Of a DNA stretch of 64,000 bases, positions 48,421 to 60,800 are shown in pieces. Positions within the stretch are counted from its first letter, which is position 1. Every line of letters starts with the position of its first letter. Source of the stretch: Paralvinella palmiformis (taxonomy: Eukaryota > Annelida > Polychaeta > Terebellida > Alvinellidae); contig JAODUP010000320.1 in assembly GCA_025642065.1 (NCBI GenBank), forward strand, positions 676,001 through 740,000. Reading direction: 5' to 3'. The position numbers were made by a program, and so were the translations under genes. The notes under the pieces are model-generated. The model ran no database searches, had not been told where the DNA came from, and saw only the letters and a program-made list of their open reading frames with translations.

Positions 48421-50977
48421 GATAAGAGGCCTCTTGTTTACGCGTAAGCTAATCTACACGTGCGGTCAAAAGTATGGGCTCTGTACTTTTTAGTAACCGA
48501 GGGATACAGGCTTACGGCGGGCGTTTTTCGATGCCGCTGTTTAATACGTTTTTGAATAAGTTTGATTGATTATCGGTTAATTAATTTTTACGCTTGTTTG
48601 TTTGTTTGTTTATTTGTGTGTGTTTGTTTGTGTGTGTGTGTTATTATTTATTAGCTGAATGCCATTAATATAAACATTGTGCTACTGACTTTTTAAGTTT
48701 TAAATTTGATAATTTACTGTTTTATCACTTTGTGTACTAGTGCGCCATGCTGCACAGTGTGAGCGAGGGGGGGGGGGGAAACACATGGTAATTGACATTC
48801 ATATTATATGACCGCGTACTATGCGAATTGAAATATTTGGAGAAAGCAATGGATTTGTCGCATGTTCATTATAGCTGAACTATAGATGTGACAAGCAGGA
48901 TGCTGTAATAGGTAAGTTAAGTCATCTAAGGGCTTCTTCAACAATTGAAAAACATTTGAATCACTATTTCAGCAGGCATATGACTTAAATGCACAGATAA
49001 TATATTAAGGACAGTAAAATTCGCTATAGTACGGGATGTCTAATTCTTTATGAAACACACAATCCGGACAGCGTTGGATAACTATCACAAAGTTGTTGTC
49101 CCAATAAGCCGCAAGTTGCAAAAAGACCCACGTTACTCCGTAAGGAGGTGCCTTCGTCGCGTTCCAGCCTGGTCTGGGTGTCTGCCGTCTGGCATTCTAA
49201 AAAAGTATCCGCATCTGAAATTCCTGCATTTTTCTCGTATTCATTTCAATGTTTTGGCCGTTATTTATTGGCGTAGTTTAAGGTAAAACTGGCTTCAGCC
49301 AGCCAGTTGAAGATCACCATCGTCCCGAGCCGATTTTCTCGGTATGCAGTCACTTCGAGATGAAGGCAAAACAGCGAGTGAAGCGTTTTTTTTAAGGTTG
49401 GTAGCAATTTTGCCGACGCTTCTACAAGTTTGTTTTGTGTTCTTAGAAAAGTTTTCAGCTTTTATTCGTCGTCTATTGTCGCCGGGGATCTGATTACAGA
49501 CTTTTAACTATTTAATTCTTGAATGCCGGTGGTACATCAATCATGATTTGACTCGGCGATATCGGCATTATAGGCCGATGGATAACAGGGTTTCGGGTTG
49601 GCTTCTGGTAATGGGATATCCCCGGAGTGATATCCCTTCTTGGTGACGTGATTTGACGTCACAGCGCCGGTCGGCCGGATCGCGATTGTTAATTGGAGCG
49701 ATCATATCGGCGTCATCACCGGGTGTAGCCAATGATAGCGATGATATGGCGAAACCTACTTACTTATGTGGCGGGGGTGGTCGTATTCCTGGTGGTAGGG
49801 TGGGGGTTTTGTAATGGCGTCGAGGGTTTATACTTTTGTCAGTTGCGGTGTCTGATTTTGCCAGATAATGCGAATCAGAACCGATCTATAGAAGTCAACC
49901 GTCATCAGATTTTGGAGATATCCGAATTTTTGTTCGAATTACGCACGCGTGTATAAAATAGTTCGGCGAGATATATTTATGTTAATAAGAGCGGCCAAGG
50001 AGCGTTTTTCTGTTCGTCTGTAGGCTATTGATGTGCTAAATAAATAACAGAGCCACTTGGTACACACATAGATAGATGTATGCTGTATCTTCTGAACGGC
50101 ATCTGTTCCGGTTTATTTACTTCTTGTCCTAAATGCTGTTAGGCGTTTTCTTCGAATTGCGTTGTTCGTCTTTGATCTTTATTTATTAAGCGCGTAGCTT
50201 CGGCGTTTCGGCAACCGAATGTTATTTCCAGGATTGCTGAGCTGAACCGGTGTTTCGGTGCGGTGGAGACGGGAGAGTGGATCGTTCATCGTAACGGTTG
50301 GGCAGTGAAATTGGCTAATCGGCGATCCCATAAGCGATGTTAGCTTTAAATGGATGGTTTTCTTTTTTGTTCAGTATGGCTTATAATTGCTAATGCACTC
50401 GCAGCTGCACACGAGAAACGCCATACACGCCGGGAGGCTGACGATGCCCCGAGATTGTACCAGTTGGATAACGGGGGTGAGGTGGAGCCACCGTGCAAAG
50501 AATAAGTAGCCAGTCGGAACGAAGCCGTCAATGAATGAACGAAAACACTACATTTGAAATTCCACCTAAAACCTAGGAAATGTTTGTCACAGTCGCGAAG
50601 TACTAAACAGCAGTTAATGGCTCATTGAGAGATAATGTTAATTTGCAATGAATATTTTTAAATTGCCATGAATGCCATTATGTACACACATTCCGTAGCA
50701 TTAAGTAGCATTAACTCCATTAGTGTTAAGTAATCAGGTAAAATACCACAACAAACTTTTGTTTTCCTTCATCCATCTGATGTGTGCTAGCTGTGAAGAT
50801 TCCACCCCCCCCCCTTTGCCAAACGTTTGAAGTTTCTGGTGACCAAAGTTTTTCAATCGCAGACTTGTGAGATTGCCAAGCACTCTAGCTGTGTGTCGTA
50901 ACATAATGAGTTTGTCTTATGTATACATTAAGATTGTGAAGGTTTAAGTTTGATACATGTCTGCAGATTGATAAAAT

Positions 50978-51011
<34 letters not shown>

Positions 51012-51721
51012 CGGTACCGTCTAATAATGGGATTTTCCAAACGGTTGGGCATATGTATAAGAACAACCGTACAGTCTGTCAAAAAGGTTATCTAAAAGGA
51101 AAGATATGTAGATGACGCAAGCTGCAGACATCTTATTTTGTGGAGTAAAATTATAATGTCCAATAAAAAATAGAACGTTTTATACAAAAACGAAGCTTTG
51201 TGAGTTTTTATCGACATTTGGCGCGCAACTGCTTCAGAATTCATGATAGTGTCAAAATTGTTTTTGGTATATCTGCAATGTACTCTAAGTTAAATACAAT
51301 AAGTTACCTGTCACCGACTTGTTAGCCTATTGCATTTTTGTCAGTTTCGTGATTTTTTACGTAGAAAAACAGGTTTAAAGTTAAATATTCCATTTTTCTC
51401 GGCAGGCTCCTCGAAAACGCCATTACCCAACATTGTGTATCATAAGTGGATCACATGATGGTCATGGAGCAATGGTTATTACTTGACTGTGGGCCTATAA
51501 TTAAATAGGCATTCTGCTATGTCAATTTGCCATCGATAAATGGTGTTAAATCTGTGCTGTATTCATGTATACAACAGGAATATCAGCAAATGTATACTGT
51601 ACATTTATATAAACGTATAATATATCGCATACGAGTACGCCTACTCACACTCGTGTGTATATATACATATATATATTCGGACGGCTATGTGAGTGTATTA
51701 CTTTCGTTCCATTACAGGTAT

Positions 51722-51726
<5 letters not shown>

Positions 51727-51785
<59 letters not shown>
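51727..51785. repeat. (TA)n(TG)n array
   Basis: TA to 51764, then a TG run. Confidence 0.95.
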
Positions 51786-52686
51786 GTTAAGCAACATCCA
51801 TCCATCATCCATCATAGTTTATCGTATCATGCGTTTCATGCCGAAATAACAGCAGCAAAGCCACAAATATCATTTCCAAGTTCATGTTATTATATTGTGT
51901 TAGTTATTAGTTAGCTATTATTAGTTATTTAGAGTTTACGTTCACTCTGTATAACGCGTCCTGATTGGTGTCTCCTTCGTACTCGTTACGTCATCAGTTT
52001 CTGTGTGTTGTCTTTATTGATAACCAACAATACCAGCATGACGCCAGTTTTTGTGCGTACCACAATATTGTTTTAACACATTACCACTAACTTTTCATTT
52101 GATGAATGTCTCGGCGAGTCGACGACTGACAGAGTTGTTGATGAATGGACCGTTTTATTCATAATGCGCGGCTACGAAGAGTAAACCAACAAAACGGGGG
52201 GCTTTATCAGAGGACAACCAGATGAGCAACCAGAATATGAGGTCAGGAGGGTGGGACTGGGGTGAGAGTAGTAGGCGAGTCCTAGGCCAGTCCTAACGCC
52301 AGAACCCGAGATGACCTACTGAGATTGTTATTCCGGATGGTAGACGATAATATTAAGGCATTTCGGGAGCTGACTGTTCTATCTGTTACCATCGTAGACA
52401 GTCGCCATCACCAGACGGCAGCCCGTGGCGTGTTTATCTCTTTAACGCTATCTCAGCCTCCACTGTACGGAATACGCCGATCTGCGGGTGTTCCGACATT
52501 GAAGTCGTCGAAGTGTCGAATAACGATTCGTCACTGTAACACCAACAGGCTAAGCCAATAAGCGATGGGTGTTATTATATCAGAAACGTTATGACAGTTG
52601 ATGGCCTCGGGTTTCAGATTTCCCGAGGTGCCTCTCTCCATTCCTAGGCGCGTTGCCAGGAATAACATCAAGATTGATATGAAAGA

Positions 52687-52959
52687 ATGGCTGCTACCCG
52701 GATCTCTGTGCGTTTCCTGTTGATCCAGATTGCTGTATTGACAACGGATATTTATCAAAGTCGTGCGGCGTCTTTGAAGTTATGTATTCACCCGACTACC
52801 TCCGGCGTAATGATGATGTTGGATGTTGTGCTGTTTGTCAATTTTACGAACTTGGCCTATCTCAGATTCAGGATTTTTTTAAAAGATTTAGACGGATGTC
52901 GGTTAAGACAAAGGAGACCTTATGCTGTACAAACATATTCCATTTTCCTTCAATATTGA
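52687..52959 (+). CDS. Doubtful short frame with signal-peptide-like start
   Basis: The ATG has a good context (AGAATGG) and is followed by MAATRISVRFLLIQIAVLTT, which resembles a secretion signal, then about 60 residues without family features. A second frame that overlaps from 52782 looks as protein-like as the first, which weakens the case. It could be a first exon. Confidence 0.15.
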   Translation: MAATRISVRFLLIQIAVLTTDIYQSRAASLKLCIHPTTSGVMMMLDVVLFVNFTNLAYLRFRIFLKDLDGCRLRQRRPYAVQTYSIFLQY

Positions 52960-53763
52960 CCAATTTGGCTGCCTCGTAGTGATGCCGTTATTCAAATATA
53001 TCACCGAACACGTAATTAACAACTATTTCCGAATTATACCCGTAGTTCGGATGCGTTAATCCTGAACGTTTGTAAAGTCTATCTATTTGGCATTATAATA
53101 TAGGATTCGTTGTATTTACGATTACAATTAATTCCGTTTCAGTTTATTTCAAGTTAAACTCACCGGTAAAACAGTGAACCACCCATTATTAACGTGACCC
53201 AAATACAATAATTAAGAACACGCCCATTCCTTAAGCATCCATCTAGTGCCATAAGCTAAATTAACAGATTTGCTTTGAAGTAATCATCCCGATCCTCGTA
53301 ATTAACTTACTATTTATTATTATTATTATTATATTATGTTCTTCTTGATCTCGTAGTTAGCTCTGATATAGTCTCCTCTTGTGGCCGATATTCCGGAGTA
53401 GCCAATCCCCTTTTTGTCCATTAAAAGATTAAAGCGCCAACAAGAAGTGTTCCAGACACATTTCCATCGGCTTTTAGAAGAAAGACTTCAGTTTTCAGAG
53501 GCAAGGGGCTCTCTCTCTCGTCACTCAACTACCCTCCTCTCTCTCTCTAATTGGTGCTCTGGTGGCGCCCCAACCGAGTCAATTAAGGCGGCAGAAAGAA
53601 ATCTACGAGTCTGATCATAATTTTAACAAACTTTCCACCAAATCCGGAACCTTCCATGGACAAACCTTCCACCAAATTCACCGAATGCGGAACACTGGAT
53701 GGGGTCAAAGTTTAGTTTGTATGTGTGTGTGTGTGTGTGTGAGTGTGGGGGGGAGCCGGATGC

Positions 53764-54262
53764 TTTGGCCAACGGACGTTTTGGCCTAGGACGTTTTGGC
53801 TAGCTATTTTTCGAAGGCCAAATATATAAAAAAAATATAAAAAGCGAACAAATATAATATCTTGTGTTTTTTTAAATCTCAAAATATACATTTATGACAT
53901 AAAAAGCGCAGTCATTTTATGTATTATTTACAAACGATTAACAAAATTATCAAATGTTAATGTTTTGATGTTGATTCTGTATTTAACTGAGGTTTATTTA
54001 TGCATGGCTTCTCACAGTTACATATATTATATAGTGGCATGTATTAAGTTACTATGTCCTTGTTAATTGTTTCAATTTTATATTGTTTGGGATCCTGATT
54101 GTGTATTTTACACTGTATGTCTCTTCAATACTTTTGTGCAGGTTAATGTATTCATCTCCTAACTGGAAGTTGTATTAATAAAATAACAAATAATTTTGTT
54201 TCCAAAACGTCCTATCTTCAAATAACAGCTGGCCAAAACGTCCTAGGCCAAAACGTCCTAGA
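53764..54262. mobile_element. Phrase-repeat element A (GGACGTTTTGGCC ends)
   Basis: The left end carries TTTGGCCAACGGACGTTTTG and CCTAGGACGTTTTGGCTAGC. The right end carries the inverse, AGCTGGCCAAAACGTCCTAG and GCCAAAACGTCCTAG. The inverted match runs on through TATTTTTCGAAG / CTTCAAATAACA. The interior (53995-54210) is the reverse complement of the interior of element B at 60.3-60.5 kb. Both flanks are (TG)n followed by a G-run. No protein is coded. Confidence 0.75.
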
Positions 54263-54548
54263 TTCGTGTGTGTGTGTGTGTGTGTGTGTGTGGGGGGGTG
54301 ATTGGAATGAGTGTTTTATTTTGCCTCGACACTTATCATGTAAGGGATATATGAAGTAGCCGCGTTATGTTTAGGTAGTACGAGTATTAACAATACAGAA
54401 TACGACTTTTTACCACGCTGTATAATTATATACGCGCACGCACATACACACGAACGCTCGCTGATACGCACACAATGCTAAATATATGTATGCCGTGCGT
54501 ACGTCTTCCTGGATTAAAATCCCAACATTAGCTCATTTAGTTTTAAGC

Positions 54549-54586
<38 letters not shown>

Positions 54587-57215
54587 TAGAAGAGAGAGTG
54601 AGAGAGACCGAGATAGAACATTCTTGTTTCCGAGGAACTCTGTATGTATATTCTACATTGAGACTTAGTTAAGCTAATGGGATACACACGGACACGTGAC
54701 CCGTACTTCATCCAGAGAGCTTAAATATAGAGAGGCGTTATTCTTGCCGCGCCATGTTGAGAACAAAAAATATACATGGAATATTAACAATGTTTATGTT
54801 TGCGTTAACTTTCGTACAATAAGCGGCATCAAATCTTTTGTGCCACCGGTTCATCTATAGTTACAATCAGTCATTTAATTGTTATCAAATGGACAGAATA
54901 ACCCAAATTGCTTCCAGCTCCAAACAACCACTACTACAAAAATATGACATTTAGTCCAGATCAGTGAACTGTTTAAAGTTAGACAGAATATACCCAGAGA
55001 TGTAATAGACACATGCATTGACTACTGTAACAGATAACACCAGTAAATCTGTATCCAAGAGATTGGCATGTTTACATGATATCTCATCATCATAGAACTT
55101 CAAGGACTGAAACATAACAATATCTTGAACCAAGTGCATACACAATGTGTAAATACATGTTTTCCTTTTTTTCAAGTTGGTTAAAGAATTTGATTTGATA
55201 TGAATTTAAGTTATGAAGAGAAGTATACTAATTAAAGCACATGAGCTGAACATTCAAGTACTAATCCAGGTGCTGGTAATCCTTTTTTTTGTATAAAGAT
55301 ATGAAACGGGCAGACAAAATTTCATGGGTTTGATGCCTTGTTTGTTATTGAATTAATTTTATAATACCAATTTCACCATTAATATTTATAAATATTAATT
55401 ACCATCACAGCTGGCCCTGTCTCCTGTATAGGTCTCCTATCTGTTAATACATTCCTCTGATTTCAGTGGATGCATGTGGTGGATTTGGTACATCAAAAAT
55501 AGTTGGAATAGCATTCTAGATAAGTTGTCTGGTTCATGAATTCCGTTTCAGTGAAATGCATATCATACATTCTACAATTAGTATTCAAGTAATTTAAATC
55601 TTTCCTCATCATATATCTGAACGACAACAATTAATAACCCATCTTTTACTTCTGTCAATAGAACAAATAACAAAATGAATGTTTCTATCACTAGTTGAGG
55701 TATTTAATAATTAATTTCATAACATTTAAATTATAAATAGAAGTCCATATATATCAATAAGTATCAATTGCTTACGTTTAAAAATAAATATGGATGCAGG
55801 TGATCATGTAAATACTCAGCTACTTATAATTATTGTAATTAGGGAAATATTATCTGATTATAGTAATGTAATTTTAGAAGTCCAATTATATTATTAACAA
55901 TAATAAAGTAAAATATACCTCCCACCCATAACATCTTCAGTGGCTCCAGTACATGTAACTGTAAGCTTATGTATATCTTACATACCCATTTTGTGATTAA
56001 TAGGTTGATATTGTTCAATAAAATTTAATCAGATTTTGTCTGAAACAAATATAGATCTAGATAGATCCTGCTTGGGCCTACTGCTTGGGTCATGTCAAGT
56101 AGGGGCGTGTCTACTTCAAATTGTTATGCTTATTTTTTAAATATCATTTATTTAAAAAAAGCCAGATCATATCAAATGTTTACACTAGCTTTCATTTCCT
56201 TTCGGGGATGTCTTTATTTGTGGATACCTTTTCTGTTACTGCAGCAGAAAGCGGCGCAGAATGAACCAGTGCCATTAGGCGCCACGTTAACGAAGCGAGC
56301 CGTCCGTGACAATCTACCTCCGGTCGCTAGGGCCCTGGCGCTCCATGAATTCAAAATGGCGTCCCATGTTAAAACGCGAAGTAACACGTCTTGTTATAAA
56401 TAGTCATTGCTTCATCCTTGACGTGTAGAAACATCGAACAGTAAGTAGTACCCCATTACCGAAGAGGACGCACGAAACAATATCGATACAGCGAGGAACC
56501 GGACGAGAAGAAGCCTCCTAAAGGAGACAGGTGACACCCTCGTCTGGTTGCTACATCATTCCCCAACGACGAGACGACAATTCCTGTAGTAGTTCTGGAT
56601 TCATAATAGCGGATGTGTTCCACCTGAATAATAGCCACTAAAATATTAGGTTAAATGTGTTGTCATTTGTATCGCCTTGTTTACAATGTGTTAAGAGCCG
56701 ACCACAACAACAACAATACTACTACACTGTATTACTAAATTAACAACAACAACAACAACAACTACAACAACTATTAATTACTAGTATTACTACTACTACT
56801 ACTACTACTGCAACAAAAACAACAACAACAAATACTACTACTACTACGAAAACTTCTGCTATCCAAACATAACATTAATGATAATTACTACTACTGGAGT
56901 TGTTTGTACAAATTATTAGCTTTCTACTACTACTACTACTACTAATACTACCACTACTACTACTACTACTACTACAACTACTTATATTAACAATATATAT
57001 TTAATAAAGCATCGTTGCTAGCATCATCTATTCGAAGATCATTATAGATTCGAAGTCTTCTGAGGACAATACTCGCTCAATTACGTAATTATTTACAGCT
57101 GTATACATTATAGGTTGTGGATATTTGAACAATTTCAACATTTTCATGTTTACGTCTTTAATTCGGAGCAGCTCACTTCGAATGCTACATCAAATAACAT
57201 CATATATCTTAATTA
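54263..57215. other. No gene recognised
   Basis: (TG)n at 54267-54292, (GA)n at 54553-54581, AT-rich unique DNA, a CpG-richer spot at 56230-56350 and the trinucleotide tract at 56704-56995. Confidence 0.5.
56704..56995. repeat. (AAC)n/(ACT)n trinucleotide tract
   Basis: Interspersed CAACAACAAC and ACTACTACTACT arrays over about 290 bases. Confidence 0.85.
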
Positions 57216-57231
57216 TTAATCCCTGTTAACA

Positions 57232-57400
57232 AAACCTAATGTTTCGCCTAATATTTCACCGGATATTTCACCCAATTTTTCAATTGATATTTTACCCGAT
57301 TTGTCACCCGATGACACACCTGATATTTCGCCTGGTATTTTACCTGAAAATTCACCCGATGTTACACCTGCTATTTCATCTGGCATTTCGCCTATAGGTA
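57232..57400. repeat. 15-bp repeat, open in both directions
   Basis: About eleven units of ATATTTCACCCGATA type. The plus strand reads SPDDTPDISPGILPENSPDV. The minus strand reads SGEFSGKIPGEISGVSSGDK within a frame that can start at an ATG in a good context near 57433 (MAPLKPPRASPIPIGEMPDE) and ends at 57216. It could be a minisatellite or a small repetitive protein. Confidence 0.6.
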
Positions 57401-57704
57401 TCGGCGAGGCACGAGGCGGTTTTAAAGGCGCCATTGCTTCGGTTTGCTTCAACTTTGATCCCAATGAAGACTTTTATCGACGGATGAAAGATCTCACGAA
57501 GCTATTCTGTTACATACGACTTTATTGTACATGTTATCGTAGCAGGTAATATTTTACGTGGAATGTAGTCTCGTGTGTCAATTACGCGTCTGAGTTATTC
57601 CTATCACAGTAGCTCGGCCCGCTAGATAGCCGAGTGGTTAAAGTACTGGTCAGTAAATCTACAAATCCAGATATGATTCCTGCTCATAGCTGCTGCTGTA
57701 GGGG

Positions 57705-57779
57705 TATCCGGACATTTAGCCAACGGACATTTAGCCAACGGACATTTAGCCAATATTTTCAGGGGGGACATTTAGCCAA
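57705..57779. mobile_element. Phrase-repeat element C end (GGACATTTAGCCAAC)
   Basis: Four copies of CCGGACATTTAGCCAAC in direct array, the last after a TATTTTCAGGGG spacer. They have the same format as the ends of elements A and B but different words. No matching inverted end was found with these words. Confidence 0.6.
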
Positions 57780-58585
57780 CATTCAAAATTTTCATCTTAC
57801 ATCTACATGTATATTGTTATATTTTTGAGTTTGTGTATGCGCTGTCAATATTATGTTCTCTTTATGGATGTTGAAATATAGGCCTATCTTTAGATAAGAT
57901 GTTAGCAACATAATAATTATTGCTGCTTTTTGTAATATTAATGTATATTGTTTTCTCCGGTATTATACATAAATATAAATAATGATATGCAACATGCAAT
58001 ATTCAGGGTTTGGGAGGTTTTTTACACAGACTTTATTAACACGTTAACTACTTAACTATATCTGGCATGTGGGTTATTACTACTTGTATATACGGCAGAT
58101 AATTACTAGTCTCAGAATAATCCTCTATCCAATGTTGACACATACATGTATTGTAATGTTAAGATGTGACTGCATAACCCAGGTGATATATCATAGTTTT
58201 AAAATGTGATTTCATTTTGCCTCAGTATAGAAAGCCAGTCTGAATTTAATTTGAAGCAGTGTTACACTTTCTCATGATCATAGTGTTATATCACACTGAT
58301 ACATACCTGCATGTTAGCATAAATTATTGAACTAATACTGTGATTATTATTTGATATCCAGCCTTTAGTACTGTATAAAGGTGGAAGGCCAGAGAATTCC
58401 GCTTGGGAATTTTTTTTACATGTTGCCGTTGGAAATAAGAAATGTGCAGTGTAAAAAGTGTAATCATCAGCAAGCTAATATAGTCCACTAAAAATGTTCA
58501 ATGGATTCAGTTTCATCAGCATCAAGTGAGCGAAATTTTCAAACTTGTAAATATTCACACTAAAGTGCACAATCTTCTATGCAAC

Positions 58586-58629
58586 AGTACCAACTATTAG
58601 GGAATTAAAGTTCAGAGCAACTGTCCGTA
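58586..58629. repeat. Stray fragment of element D
   Basis: GTACCAACTATTAGGGAATT then AAAGTTCAGA matches the reverse complement of element D's interior, with a single GAGCAACTGTCCG word directly attached. Confidence 0.5.
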
Positions 58630-58916
58630 CTCCAAATAGTACACAAACATTGCATATAATACATTCCTTATTTCTGACATGTTGTCTATAGGTGTACATT
58701 GTCAATATTCCTATTATTAAGTCTACATCGTATACTTTTAATATATTTGTTTGTGTTATCTATATTGTTTCCATATTTTATATTTCTTAACTGGGCGCTA
58801 AGTATAAATATACTTGAATAAAATATTGAGTCATTTATACACAGAAAAAAACCATAGCGAGCCATAATAATCTCATTTAAATTTATCGCTCAAATAAGCA
58901 GAGATTTCTATCAGAG

Positions 58917-59138
58917 TCACGACCGACGACTGTATATGATGCGTACGTCTGGTGAAATATAATAATTAAACCAGAGTGAGTGAGTGTCTTTCATCGTTTT
59001 CGAGATAAAAGTTTCAGGTGTTCGCGATAAATAAAATGTCATCGGGATAAAAACGAAAAACACACCAAACATCGACAACGCCGTGGAGAGACCTGCGAAG
59101 CATAGAAAGACTCGCCACCTTCTCGACACGCCATTCAT
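58917..59138 (-). CDS. Candidate small membrane protein or first exon
   Basis: The reading frame from the ATG at 59138 gives 73 residues. A basic start (MNGVSRRWR) is followed by a 25-residue hydrophobic segment (VFLCFAGLSTALSMFGVFFV then FIPMTFYL) and a polar tail ending in TGA. The DNA upstream on this strand (59140-59460) is CpG-rich and promoter-like. The shape fits the first exon of a type II membrane protein or a small single-pass protein. No family was recognised and no donor site was settled on. Confidence 0.28.
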   Translation of the reverse strand: MNGVSRRWRVFLCFAGLSTALSMFGVFFVFIPMTFYLSRTPETFISKTMKDTHSLWFNYYISPDVRIIYSRRS

Positions 59139-59517
59139 GCAACGCACGGAATTCTCATTTGCGCTAATTGCAACACGTAAAACCGAATGCCATTCCGTAG
59201 TCGGCAAAACGAATATTACACGCGTACAAATTTCGCGATTGCTGGATTCCTATTTGCCGATGGTTCGCTGCTAGTCCGACACGAGAGCCCCTCGCACCGG
59301 GAGGCTGTTTATTATTCTATTCGATGCGTCCAATTCGGATTCGTCGTACGTGACGAAACCGTAAACGAGCGATACCCGGGGGGGTGGCTCGTAACATGTT
59401 GTCATGGATACGAGTAGCTACCTCCAGGATTGCCATCCAGGTAACTCGTTGGCCGCGGCTCCCGTTACTCGGGAAGCGTTCTTGATTAGATCTGGGAGAA
59501 CGTTTTGCGACGATTTT

Positions 59518-59575
59518 GAGAGAGAGAGAGAGAGAGAGCAAGAGAGAGAGAGGGAGAGAGGGAGAGAAAGAGAGA
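59518..59575. repeat. (GA)n imperfect array
   Basis: GA run with CAAG and GGG interruptions, within CpG-rich DNA upstream of the 58917-59138 frame. Confidence 0.93.
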
Positions 59576-59782
59576 TGCGCCAAGTAAAAATGTGGTAACA
59601 TCGGTGACGAATACTCGGCTAAAGACAGAAGACACCATCCGGAAATGTTGTCCTTATGACTCAGAAACGGACTTCTCGTACAGTCAACTCTCGTATTGCT
59701 GAAATCTGGATCGTTCGAAATTTCTACCATACCAACTTAAGCTCAGAAACGTGTCATCTCGGTATGGAAAGATGTAAATGTT

Positions 59783-59960
59783 GCTGTTTTACGGCCACTG
59801 TTGTGCACAAGGTAGGCTAAATGGGCCGAGCGACATCCGAATGTAATGAGGCGAAGTGAAATAAGAAACACCCTTCTGACGTAGCCCGACCGGGGTTTGA
59901 ACCCGGGTGCTATAGATCTGTGGCCAACCGCGCTACCAGTTAGGCCATGGAGGCGCCCCA
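59783..59960 (-). mobile_element. SINE family 1, well-preserved copy
   Basis: On the minus strand the head is the most tRNA-like in the window: GGCGCCTCCATGGCCTAACT, A box TGGCCTAACTGGTAG, B box GGGTTCAAACCCCG. The body ends at ACAGTGGCCGTAAAACAGC. The head would read as a tRNA to a relaxed scanner, but the SINE body attached to it shows it is not a tRNA gene. Confidence 0.82.
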
Positions 59961-60200
59961 TCATCTAGGTATAGATAGTCAATGATCTCGCCATTGTTCG
60001 ATTTTAATTCGTCCAATTATATTTTTTTTCGTAATTAATAGAATACGTACAGGTACTAGATCTACGCCGTTAATTATAAATGCTGTTTACGATTGAATTT
60101 TTGACGGCAAATTTTTTTATTACGCGAATAAACAAATGAAATGTAATTAACAAAAGGAAAATATGAAAAGAAGTAGAATGGTTTATTGCAATACAGATCT

Positions 60201-60800
60201 CGGACGTGTGTGGCCAGAATCTAGGACGTTTTTGCCAACGGACGTTTTGGCCAACGGACGTCTTGGCCTAGGACGTTTTGGCCAGCTATTATTTGAAGCT
60301 AGGACGTTGTGGACAATTTTTATTTATTTATTATTTTATTCATACGACTTCCAGTTAGGAGACGAATACAGTAACCTGCACAATAGTATTGAAGAGACAT
60401 ACAGTAAAATACACAATCAGGATCCCAAACCATATACAATTTAAACAATTCACGAGGACATAGAAGTAAGTTAACACATGCCACTATATAATATATGTAA
60501 CTATGAGAAGCCATGCAGAATTAAATTTCAGTTAAATACAGAACCCACATCAAAACCCAACATTGATCATTTTATTGGTCATTTGTAGTGCATACATGCC
60601 TACAAATAAAACACGAAAAGACACTATCAGAAGCCATATTTTACGTGTTATGTAACTATGAGAAGCCATCCAGAATTAAACTTCAGTTAAATATAGAACC
60701 CACATCAAAACATTAACATTTGATCATTTGGTTAATCATTTGGAGTTGTTTAAAAAAAATTAATACTTGCCCAAAACGTCCTAGGCCAAAACGTCCGAAC
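60201..60800. mobile_element. Phrase-repeat element B (GGACGTTTTGGCC ends)
   Basis: The left end stacks four to five GGACGTTTTGGCCAAC variants (60201-60310) and the right end has CCCAAAACGTCCTAGGCCAA and AACGTCCG (60769-60800). The interior matches element A in reverse. Within it a segment of roughly 80 bases (AACTATGAGAAGCCATGCAG...) is repeated near 60500 and 60655. Confidence 0.75.

Larger units (their letters stand above)
48421..53763. other. No confident gene
   Basis: TG-rich run near 48600, TA arrays at 50981-51010 and 51727, and a moderately CpG-rich patch at 52090-52560. The only frame noted is the doubtful one at 52687. Confidence 0.5.

Noticed and set aside
59880..59958. tRNA gene on the minus strand (good A and B boxes)
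   Set aside because: The head is fused to the body of SINE family 1 and the acceptor-stem ends do not pair well. The same applies to the heads at 3111, 40976 and 41957.
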